NCBI GenBank assembly: GCA_945957305.1
Contig: CAMFLN010000050.1
Coordinates: forward strand, 1-10,083
Length of the DNA: 10,083 bases
Origin: an uncultured Planctomycetaceae bacterium
GTDB lineage: Bacteria; Planctomycetota; Planctomycetia; Pirellulales; JACPPG01
Direction of reading: 5' to 3'
The notes under the pieces are model-generated. The model had not been told where the DNA came from. It ran no database searches and saw only the letters and a program-made list of their open reading frames with translations. This document shows positions 1 to 7,982 of the stretch, one piece after another. A program made the position numbers and the translations under genes. Position 1 is the first letter of the stretch; each line of letters begins with the position of its first letter.

Positions 1-1163
<1,163 letters not shown>

Positions 1164-1201
1164 GCCCCAAGGCTCCGCAAGGAGCGATTTGGTGTCATGC
1201 C

Positions 1202-1240
1202 AGCGAGGGCCGTCTCATGTGGACGGCCCTCGCTTTTTTT
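1202..1240 (+). terminator. Strong intrinsic terminator of the PEP-CTERM gene
   Basis: The arm at 1203-1214 (GCGAGGGCCGTC) pairs perfectly with 1222-1233, and an extra A-T pair (1202/1234) makes 13 bp. The loop is 7 nt, and seven Ts follow at 1234-1240. It lies 38 bp after the stop codon. There is no A-run on the left side, so it should act only on plus-strand transcription. Confidence 0.93.
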
Positions 1241-1369
1241 GCGCCTGTACCTTGGCCGCCATTGGTAAGACGCAAACCATTCATGCGTGGGAGACTATTC
1301 CGCAGGGACGAAGGAACGCGATTGCGGCCGACAGCACACAACGACATGTCAATTTGCTTGTGTTCTGCA

Positions 1370-1399
1370 ACAGGGCAACTCCACAGGAGTTTGCCCTGT
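1370..1399 (-). terminator. Hairpin at the end of the TMTC-like gene, possible terminator
   Basis: Bases 1370-1382 pair with 1386-1399 through 13 pairs with one bulged T (1390) and a 3-nt loop. On the minus strand the hairpin begins at the first base-pair inside the TGA stop (1401-1399) of the TMTC-like gene. Only two Ts follow on that strand, so it is not a canonical U-tract terminator. It may act as a 3'-end stabiliser, a Rho-assisted terminator or a barrier between the two convergent genes. Confidence 0.45.
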
Positions 1400-4300
1400 C
1401 ATTGTGAAGCGGGGGGAGCCGAAACATCCGCTGGCAGCGAGCGTAGCGAGTCCAGCTCTCGCCGGGAGACCTCCACGGCAAGCCGGACTAACCAGGCCGG
1501 CAGGCGGTCGCCTGGGGAAGACTCGCCTGACACGATTGTCTCGAAGATCAGGTCGTCGAGGCGAATCAATACTTCGGGCAATGCCGCCGCGTTCTGTTGA
1601 TCGCGATACGCATCGGCTAACAGCATTGTGCCAATCAATCGCAGAACGAGCTCTTCGTCATTTTCGAAACTCCGCAATGCTTCCGTTAACTTGGCGATTG
1701 CCTCGTTGACCATTCCCGCGCGATATTCGGCAGCGCCAACTAGGATGAGTGCGCGGGAAGGCGACAGTGGTCGGGCGGCGAGTTGGGCAACTCTGAGGAG
1801 GGTTTCCGCATGTTCTGTCCCATGCTTGCCCACAACCAAGGCCAAGGTCACGGGAAAGGCTGACATGACCGAAACGGAGTCATCGCATCGACTCAGCAAC
1901 TGCACACAGGTGTTGTGATAGCTGGCTTCATCACCGACCGCCCATTGGAGTAGTGCCAGGTAAGCCAGAGATTCCATGGTGCGGGCGCCGTGCTGGCATG
2001 CCTTGGTGTAGGCCGCCACGCTCGCGGGCCAATCACCCCGTTCTGCCGACACGTCGGCGAACGCGATGAGATCGTCACGCAACGCAGACTCGTAAACCGT
2101 GGATTGATTCTGCGTCACGAGCGCTTCATGAATGTCGATCGCGGCCTGGTAGAGCGCCGCTGCGCCACCCCGACGCCCGGTGGCGCGCATCACTTCAGCG
2201 ATCGCGCTGCAACTCTGCGCAGCGTTGTGTTTGTACAGATCAATGGCCGGACCGTCTTGAATCAATTGCGCGCGAACGTCCAAAGCCCGGCGATGATTGG
2301 CTTCGGCCTCCGTCGAATCGCCGTGGGCAAATTGCGCCATGCCGAGGTTGAAATACGCGCGCCCGAGATCAACCCGATGCGCCAACTCGCCGCCCGATTG
2401 CTGCACGAGTTGCTCGCTCAGTCGTAGTGCCGTTGCACAACTTGCGACTGCCTGGGCGGTTTGCGCGGCGGCAAGTTGCGCCAGACCAAGATTTTCATAC
2501 GCCCAACTGAGCGCTACCTGATTGGCCAATTCCTGCGGCGCCTCGTGGACCAGCTGTCGACAAATCTCGATCGCCTGTTGGCACAACAGAGACGATGCGT
2601 CTGCTCGCCCTGCCTCGCGTTCCAGGATTCCCAACTCGACGTAAGTTCCGGCCAGACGTTGCCGGAAAGTACTAAGGGCCGGCTGCGCGCGTGCCAACTG
2701 CGCGCGAATTTGGATCGCCTCGCGATATGATTTCTCGGCAGCGGGCAAATCGCCGAGTGTGCGTTGAACGCTGCCAAGATCGACGTGATTCGCGGCCAGA
2801 TGGTCCTGGTACTCAGCCACCCGAGGATCTTCATCCGCGAGGCGCTGGCGCAGTTTAAGCGCCTGGCTAAAGGCTCGCTCGGCCTCGTGGAGGTTTTCCA
2901 GTTGTCGTTGCTTCAAGCCGACATCCGAATACAGGATCGCCAATTGCTCTCGATACTCGGCCACCGCCGGAAACTCACGGACCAATTGCTCACGCAGCGC
3001 CACGGCCTGGGACGACAAATTAAGGGCGCTCTCACGATGGACTAACCACGTCTCGACCAAGGCCAGGTTGCTATAGCACCAGGCCAGCCCATCCAGGTAC
3101 CTCGGCTCGCGCGGAAACCGTTCCACGAGATGTTCGCGAAGATCACGAGCTCTGGTAAAGGCAGTCCTTGCCTCCTCGGCGTGTCCCTCGTCCAATTCTA
3201 ACAGCCCGATATCCACATCGTTAGCAGCCAGGTTGGCCTGAGTGGTAAAGCGGGCAGTGTCTGCCGCAGCCACGAGTTGTTGCTGCTCGACGGCTTTTCG
3301 ATACCACTCCAAGGCATCGACCGCATTCCCTCGTCTACGCGCTGCAACTGCGCGATCGACGTAGCTCCATGCCAAGTGGTCTCGGTAGGCGAGCTCGTCG
3401 GGCTGTTGCCGTACCAGTTCCTCGCGGATCGCGAGCGACTTGTCGCGCTCAATCGCTGCATCGGCCGAATTTCCAGACAGCTCGAGCAATACCGCCAAAT
3501 GCTCGCGGCAGCCGGCCAGGTCATCCGCACACACGAATTGCGACGAGCTAATGTGACGGCAGTTGTCCAGTATCTCGACCGCGCTGCGCTCAACAGCAAT
3601 GGCCTCGGCGAGTCGGCCCTGCTGTTGAAAAAGGATCGCCCTATCATGATGTGCGATCCAAGCCGCCGGATTGCCAGTTAGCGTAGCCTGGTCGAGCGTC
3701 TCACAATCATAAAAGACGTGCGTTCGTCGCTCGGCGAGCAGACACAACGGCACAAGGACAGCCAGAGAGACAAGCCCCAGCACGGCTGTCTTGTCGAGCG
3801 CAAGCCGTCGAATCGCCAGCACGAGCAGCGCCGCAAACAGCGCGATCAATGCAATCGAGGCTTGATATTGATGATAATCCGCCAAGAAGTTGTCCGTGAG
3901 TCCGACTGCCGACCCGAGTACAACCTGGGTTACCACGAGTGAGATGAAAATGAGTGCCGCCGCAGCGGGGCCACGGCCCATCTGTGCCTGCAACCACCAC
4001 AGGGCGGCCACAAGCGATAGCGCCGCCGCCAGGGGTACATACTGCCGCCACAGACTCGGATCGATTTCGTGGCTTGGATAGACGAAGAGCAGCCGAACGG
4101 GCCAAACTAAATTGCTGGCATAGAACCAAATCGATCGGCCAGTCACAATTGCCAGCGATGGGAGCGACTCTCCGAGCGATTCCAGCGGTTGATCGTCGGT
4201 GGGCTGATGTGTCGCTCCCATACCGATCGCCAGCAAGGTCAATGCTGCGAAGGGGGCAATGCGCGACCAGTGGCTCCTTGTCAGGCGTCCGGAGTGCCAC

Positions 4301-4929
4301 CATTGCATCACGATCAGCACCGCCGGCAGTGCGACGCTGGCTGGGCTGCTGAAAAGCGCTGCGACATAGAACACAAGCGCCATTCCGTACCTGACGCCAA
4401 TCCGATGAAAAAGAGGAGACGCGACTTTCCCCTTCACAACAAGCGCGGATTGCCAAAAAGCCAGCAGCGATGCCAGACACAAGGCGAGAGATACGACGTT
4501 AGCGGTCGCGCTGGTCCAAGCTACGCTTTCGACGCAGACCGGATGCACGGCAAAGATCAGCGCGGCTAAGCGCGCGCCCGGGACCGCCATCAATGAGAGC
4601 AACCGCCAGATGAGCAGCGCCGAAACGGCATGCGCCGCGAGTGAGACCAGGTGGTAGCCCCGTGGTGCCAGTCCCCACACTTGATACTCGATCGAGAATA
4701 GGTATCGGATTAGTGCAGAGTTTCCGCGCGGACGAGGGGCAATCCAGCGACCATCGCTCGCTCCACCGGACACCGTCAGCGCGTCTTGCCAAACGAATCG
4801 ATTGCTGAGCGACGACCAATACGTGACGGTCACCAGCAGGAGGATGGCCAGAACAGTAGGGCAGGCAGCAGAAACGAAAGGCCGGCACGAGAAACTTAGG
4901 GGGACTTGCGGCCGTTTCGGTGGCGCCAT
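1399..4929 (-). CDS. TMTC-like polytopic membrane protein (putative GT-C glycosyltransferase) with large TPR-type array
   Basis: 1176 residues. Residues 1-400 contain about ten hydrophobic segments (first at about 22-38, last at about 380-398). They carry recognisable but eroded motifs of the TMTC/GT-C family: FVWQD (45-49, family usually has two acidic residues), GYHLVSLAAH (91-100), HPVCVESVAW (129-138, lacking the usual following Arg and Asp), FYASNLVWPVRLLFVYPS (269-286), and ADYHQYQASIAL (350-361, in place of ADRYxYLPSIGL). Characterised eukaryotic TMTC proteins O-mannosylate proteins; bacterial relatives are mostly uncharacterised. Residues 462-941 are ten consecutive 48-residue TPR-like units, with further helical sequence to the end. 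A domain near 1025-1100 (AAEYRAGMVNEAIAKLTEAL) is a last TPR. Likely topology is a membrane domain with an extracytoplasmic or cytoplasmic TPR tail that binds partners or substrate. The start ATG at 4929 gives a short basic N-terminus before the first helix; no Shine-Dalgarno is visible. Membrane-TPR architecture is firm, family good, activity uncertain. Confidence 0.9.
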   Translation of the reverse strand: MAPPKRPQVPLSFSCRPFVSAACPTVLAILLLVTVTYWSSLSNRFVWQDALTVSGGASDGRWIAPRPRGNSALIRYLFSIEYQVWGLAPRGYHLVSLAAHAVSALLIWRLLSLMAVPGARLAALIFAVHPVCVESVAWTSATANVVSLALCLASLLAFWQSALVVKGKVASPLFHRIGVRYGMALVFYVAALFSSPASVALPAVLIVMQWWHSGRLTRSHWSRIAPFAALTLLAIGMGATHQPTDDQPLESLGESLPSLAIVTGRSIWFYASNLVWPVRLLFVYPSHEIDPSLWRQYVPLAAALSLVAALWWLQAQMGRGPAAAALIFISLVVTQVVLGSAVGLTDNFLADYHQYQASIALIALFAALLVLAIRRLALDKTAVLGLVSLAVLVPLCLLAERRTHVFYDCETLDQATLTGNPAAWIAHHDRAILFQQQGRLAEAIAVERSAVEILDNCRHISSSQFVCADDLAGCREHLAVLLELSGNSADAAIERDKSLAIREELVRQQPDELAYRDHLAWSYVDRAVAARRRGNAVDALEWYRKAVEQQQLVAAADTARFTTQANLAANDVDIGLLELDEGHAEEARTAFTRARDLREHLVERFPREPRYLDGLAWCYSNLALVETWLVHRESALNLSSQAVALREQLVREFPAVAEYREQLAILYSDVGLKQRQLENLHEAERAFSQALKLRQRLADEDPRVAEYQDHLAANHVDLGSVQRTLGDLPAAEKSYREAIQIRAQLARAQPALSTFRQRLAGTYVELGILEREAGRADASSLLCQQAIEICRQLVHEAPQELANQVALSWAYENLGLAQLAAAQTAQAVASCATALRLSEQLVQQSGGELAHRVDLGRAYFNLGMAQFAHGDSTEAEANHRRALDVRAQLIQDGPAIDLYKHNAAQSCSAIAEVMRATGRRGGAAALYQAAIDIHEALVTQNQSTVYESALRDDLIAFADVSAERGDWPASVAAYTKACQHGARTMESLAYLALLQWAVGDEASYHNTCVQLLSRCDDSVSVMSAFPVTLALVVGKHGTEHAETLLRVAQLAARPLSPSRALILVGAAEYRAGMVNEAIAKLTEALRSFENDEELVLRLIGTMLLADAYRDQQNAAALPEVLIRLDDLIFETIVSGESSPGDRLPAWLVRLAVEVSRRELDSLRSLPADVSAPPASQ
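2107..3546 (-). repeat. Ten gap-free 48-residue (144-bp) TPR-type repeats
   Basis: Within the TMTC-like protein a proline (or equivalent) recurs at residues 510, 606, 654, 702, 750, 798 and 894, with the non-proline equivalents at 462, 558 and 846, spaced exactly 48 residues. The unit consensus is approximately P..AEYR..LA..Y.dLG, then G...eAe, then A...R.qLv, i.e. a 34-residue TPR helix pair plus an extra helix. No insertion or deletion occurs across the ten units, and an eleventh begins at 942 before the phase is lost. Units are well diverged at the sequence level, so the array is old and held in register by selection rather than recently duplicated. Similar extended TPR units are common in planctomycete proteins, including kinases. 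Confidence 0.85.
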
Positions 4930-5155
4930 GATGAAAAGCCGTTGGCCCGGCGTGATGAATCCCCTGGTTCGAGACGATCAAGTCACGAACCTAACGCCGG
5001 CCAAGGTTACGACTGGGCGGTCATGTTAGAATCACTCAATTATGAATTCGCCGCGCCGGGGAGTCAACTTGTTCGATTTCGGGATCGCGTGCCCGAGAAC
5101 GCGCCGCTTGATAGCCGCGGTTGATCGCGAGGTTAAATATCTACGAATGTGTGGC

Positions 5156-5159
5156 AGGA
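5156..5159 (+). promoter_or_regulatory. Shine-Dalgarno AGGA fixing the start at 5168
   Basis: AGGA lies 8 nt before the ATG at 5168. The frame stays open upstream to an ATG at 5042, but residues encoded there are unlike a signal peptide, while the ATG at 5168 begins a classic one. This site therefore supports the internal start. Confidence 0.6.
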
Positions 5160-5167
5160 CAAACGAC

Positions 5168-7621
5168 ATGTCTCGAGCGATTTGGGGCGCGGCACTGCTG
5201 TGGGCGATTTTGGGGACGGCGGTTGTCGCGGCCGTTGAAGGCCCTGCCGAACAACGCTGCGCACACGCAGACCGAGTCGAGAATTTTTCCTTGCCCGACT
5301 TTCACGGTCAATTGCACACGTTGGCGGATTACCCTGACCGCGTCATCGTGCTGGCATTCTTAGGCACGGAATGCCCTCTGGCGAAGCTATACGCCCTGCG
5401 ATTGGTGGAACTGGCTGACGAGTTTTCGTCACAGGGAGTAGTTTTTCTCGGCATCGATTCCAATTTGCAGGACTCTTTAACAGACCTAGGGATATTTGCC
5501 CGAGCGCATCAGGTCACTTTCCCGCTGTTGAAAGACAACAACAATGTGTTGGCCGATCGGCTTGGCGCGCAGCGCACTCCCGAGGTGTTTGTCCTCGATC
5601 GCCAACACATCGTGCGTTATCGAGGGCGTATTGACGACCAATACGGGCTAATGTCCGGAGCAGGTTATGCGAAGCCAAAGCTTGCGGAACGAAGCCTTGC
5701 CAACGCTCTGCTGGAGATATTGCAGGGCCAGCGGGTTACCTTTCCCCTTCGCCCGGCCCAGGGTTGTTTGATCGGGCGCGTCGCCAAAGTCGAGCCGCAG
5801 GGGGAAATCACTTACACGAATCAGATTGCGCGGATTATGCAACGCCGCTGTGTCGAGTGTCATCGTGCGGGCCAATTAGCTCCGTTTAGTTTGTCGAGCT
5901 ACGACGAGGTCGCCGGCTGGTCAGCGATGATTCTCGAAGTTGTCGAACAAGGTCGCATGCCCCCTTGGTTCGCCGATCCGCGCTTCGGCCACTTTAGCAA
6001 TGATCGCCGCTTAACCGACCCGGAACGCCAGGAACTGGCAGCGTGGGTCGAAAATGGCTGCCCGCGCGGCGACGATCGCAATTTGCCGCCACCTGCGCGT
6101 TTTTCCGAGGGCTGGCAAATGGGAGAGCCGGATCAAATCGTGTATATGCGCGACGAACCGTATGAAGTTCCGGCGGAAGGGGTGGTGGATTATCAGTACT
6201 TTACCGTCGATCCGGGTTGGGAAACCGAAAAATGGATCGTGGCCACCGAGGCGCGCCCCGGAAATCGTGCCGTTGTGCATCACAACGTCGTCTGGGTACA
6301 AGCGGGACCCGCGACCGCAAGCGAACCGACCGAGGCGATCGCCTGGTACGGACCAGGTTTTTCTCCGTTTTATTGCTCACCCGGCACGGCTATGTATGTA
6401 CCGGCCCGCGCGAAGTTGCGGTTTTCGATGCACTACACGGCCAATGGTGTAGCGCAGTCAGATCGCAGTATGGTGGGTATTCGTTTCGCCGATCCTGCCA
6501 CCGTGCAAAAGCTGGTGCGCATTCCGTATATGACCGATCGTCGCCTGAAGATCCCGCCAGGCGATCCCAATTATGAAGTCAACAATGAGAGGTCCGTATG
6601 GCACAACTCACTAATCTACGGTCTGCTACCTCATATGCACTTACGTGGCAAGAGCTTCCTGTGTGAAGCCGAGTACGCGGATGGTCAGCGCGAGGTATTG
6701 CTGGACGTGCCGCGATACGACCCCAACTGGCAACTGCGATATGTTTTTGCTGAGCCAAAACTGCTGCCTGCCGGTTCGAAGCTCCACTTTCGTGCTCATT
6801 ACGACAATTCTGCGGACAACCCCGCTAACCCCGATCCGACCAAGACGGTCACTGTGGGGCAGCAAACTTGGGACGAAATGTTCGAGTGTCAGTACATGTC
6901 GGTCGACGCAGATTTCGACGTTGCCTGCCGGGCGCTGGCGGCCGCATCAGCGTCGCGAGACCTGGACTCAGCACAGCTTGGCGCGGCTGCCGATGGCGTC
7001 CGACAATTGCTGGCCTGGGGTTCCCAACACCCCCCCGCACCCATCGCCGGCGTTGAGAAGCAGTACATGGAATTGAAATTCGGCCACGCGGCAGACGTGC
7101 GGCTTGACGTGGCGTTTGCCCTGGCCCTCAACAATCAGCGACAGTTTGCCCGAGGCCGACGGCTCGCCGAGGCTTGTCTGCAGGCAAACCCAGAATGTAT
7201 TGCCGCTCTAAAAACCAAAATCTGGGCCGAACTGTCGTTGCACAGACGAGACGAGGTGTTGGCAGACATGCAAGTTCTGGTGGATCAATTTCGCCGTGAC
7301 CGCAAAGGCTTCGCGGAGGAGGATTTTTCCAGCGCGGCATATTTTTTGGGAGCAGCGTTATCCTGCGTATCGCTCTTGCCGGAAGAGAACATGGATCACT
7401 CGCAGAAGGAGAACCTGAGGGTGAGGATTCTCGAATGTTTAGATCCTGAATTCCGGTCGAAATTCCTGGCTGGAGAGAGCGCGGACGCGGACCAAGCGGC
7501 AACTCAGCTGGAGGAAGCGATTGACGACCGTCTGGCAAAGTTGGCGGAGAACGAATCAATCGGCTACGAAGCAGAAGGACGCCGAGTTCTAGAATCGTTT
7601 GCCGAGCGCACCTCCCACTGA
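5168..7621 (+). CDS. Secreted redoxin / cytochrome c / PHM-like copper monooxygenase fusion protein
   Basis: 817 residues from the ATG chosen for its signal peptide (MSRAIWGAALLWAILGTAVVAA) and AGGA site; the open frame extends to 5042 (859 residues). Domains in order: a thioredoxin-fold redoxin (about 36-185) with FLGTECPLAK (Cys69, single Cys, no CXXC) and RTPEVFVLD; a short cytochrome c-like domain with haem site CVECH (228-232) and candidate distal Met in GRMPPW (about 264); and a type II ascorbate-dependent copper monooxygenase core with candidate ligands HH (371-372), His in FSMHY (422), HMHLRGK (489 and 491) and Met in DEMFECQYM (571). A helical, TPR-like tail (about 605-817) follows. 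The copper ligands match the order known from peptidylglycine hydroxylating monooxygenase. The protein should be periplasmic, since haem attachment and copper loading occur there. Inference: the haem domain may feed electrons to the copper site and the redoxin may maintain thiols. The substrate is unknown. It is divergently transcribed from the TMTC-like gene. Confidence 0.9.
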   Translation: MSRAIWGAALLWAILGTAVVAAVEGPAEQRCAHADRVENFSLPDFHGQLHTLADYPDRVIVLAFLGTECPLAKLYALRLVELADEFSSQGVVFLGIDSNLQDSLTDLGIFARAHQVTFPLLKDNNNVLADRLGAQRTPEVFVLDRQHIVRYRGRIDDQYGLMSGAGYAKPKLAERSLANALLEILQGQRVTFPLRPAQGCLIGRVAKVEPQGEITYTNQIARIMQRRCVECHRAGQLAPFSLSSYDEVAGWSAMILEVVEQGRMPPWFADPRFGHFSNDRRLTDPERQELAAWVENGCPRGDDRNLPPPARFSEGWQMGEPDQIVYMRDEPYEVPAEGVVDYQYFTVDPGWETEKWIVATEARPGNRAVVHHNVVWVQAGPATASEPTEAIAWYGPGFSPFYCSPGTAMYVPARAKLRFSMHYTANGVAQSDRSMVGIRFADPATVQKLVRIPYMTDRRLKIPPGDPNYEVNNERSVWHNSLIYGLLPHMHLRGKSFLCEAEYADGQREVLLDVPRYDPNWQLRYVFAEPKLLPAGSKLHFRAHYDNSADNPANPDPTKTVTVGQQTWDEMFECQYMSVDADFDVACRALAAASASRDLDSAQLGAAADGVRQLLAWGSQHPPAPIAGVEKQYMELKFGHAADVRLDVAFALALNNQRQFARGRRLAEACLQANPECIAALKTKIWAELSLHRRDEVLADMQVLVDQFRRDRKGFAEEDFSSAAYFLGAALSCVSLLPEENMDHSQKENLRVRILECLDPEFRSKFLAGESADADQAATQLEEAIDDRLAKLAENESIGYEAEGRRVLESFAERTSH

Positions 7622-7708
7622 AACCATGAGTAAAGCCAGGCGTGTAACTGCGGGAAAGAGGCAAAGTCGCACATCAAGAAATCGGTAGATGAGGCCACCG
7701 AATTCCCG

Positions 7709-7900
7709 ATGTCCAGCTCGATGTCGACCGAACGATTCTGGGCCATCCACAAGACGCACCGTGACCGCGGTTGTACATCTGCCCGCCAGCTTAGGCATAT
7801 TCAGGATTACGACGAATTCCTCGACGCCCTGGACCTGGTTTGGCAGAGGTGCTTCGACGCAGCGGCCGCCAATCTCCTCTTGGCAGGCGCCAGCGGTTGA
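7709..7900 (+). CDS. Possible small hypothetical protein, 63 residues
   Basis: ATG to TGA, 63 codons. The product is soluble-looking, rich in charged and aromatic residues (FWAIHKTHRDRG, HIQDYDEFLDALDLVWQRCF) and ends in NLLLAGASG. By hand count 46 of 63 codons end in G or C, which is consistent with real coding sequence in this genome. A second ATG is at 7721. There is no good Shine-Dalgarno; a GAGG lies about 14 nt upstream. The last 14 codons overlap the diverged direct repeat, whose second copy is not coding in the same way, which argues against or complicates the call. I recognise no family. It may be a genuine small gene, a gene remnant or chance. Confidence 0.35.
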   Translation: MSSSMSTERFWAIHKTHRDRGCTSARQLRHIQDYDEFLDALDLVWQRCFDAAAANLLLAGASG

Positions 7901-7909
7901 CGACAATCA
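7860..7909 (+). repeat. Diverged direct repeat, copy 1 (upstream of cyclase gene)
   Basis: Bases 7873-7909 match 9900-9936 at 31 of 37 positions without gaps, sharing blocks CTTGGCAGG and GCGGTTGA.GACAATCA. With small gaps the similarity extends left to CAGC..CCGCCA (7860) and weakly right. Copy 1 covers the end of the 63-codon ORF including its stop, and lies about 73 bp before the cyclase start. Confidence 0.6.
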
Positions 7910-7962
7910 GGAAACTGCAGCCGCTCTTCCCCGCGAGCCGACGTCACTCGGAGCGAATCGGC

Positions 7963-7978
7963 TATTACGTGGCTAATA
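7963..7978. promoter_or_regulatory. AT-rich inverted repeat just before the cyclase start
   Basis: TATTA (7963-7967) and TAATA (7974-7978) are perfect inverted arms around CGTGGC, ending 4 bp before the ATG at 7983. The same bases also form an imperfect tandem repeat (GGCTATTACGT then GGCTAATAACG, from 7960). The position suits an operator or a small hairpin over the translation initiation region. No Shine-Dalgarno is present there. A binding protein cannot be named. Confidence 0.3.
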
Positions 7979-7982
7979 ACGC

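Larger units (their letters stand above)
7622..7982. other. 361-bp stretch between the redox gene and the cyclase gene
   Basis: There is no confidently identified gene here. The stretch contains a possible 63-codon ORF (7709-7900), the first copy of a diverged direct repeat (7860-7909) and an AT-rich inverted repeat (7963-7978). No intrinsic terminator with a T-run follows the redox gene, and no clear -35/-10 pair was seen before the cyclase. Bases 7622-7708 show nothing recognisable. A 105-codon frame on the minus strand (7906-7589) also crosses it but has no supporting features. Confidence 0.6.

Noticed and set aside
3707..4480. 257-codon minus-strand frame inside the TMTC-like gene
   Set aside because: It is a shifted-frame shadow of the membrane domain, whose own frame has clear hydrophobic helices and family motifs.
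5027..5032. TAGAAT as a -10 element in the divergent spacer (4930-5167)
   Set aside because: It matches the -10 consensus at five of six bases, but no -35-like hexamer lies at a suitable distance; other weak candidates in the spacer were no better.
5042..5167. 42-codon N-terminal extension of the redox fusion gene from the ATG at 5042
   Set aside because: The extension lacks signal-peptide character and would bury the clear signal peptide that starts at 5168, where an AGGA is correctly placed.
7589..7906. 105-codon minus-strand frame between the redox and cyclase genes
   Set aside because: It overlaps the end of the redox gene, has no ribosome site and no recognisable motif, and a plus-strand frame over the same bases looks more protein-like.
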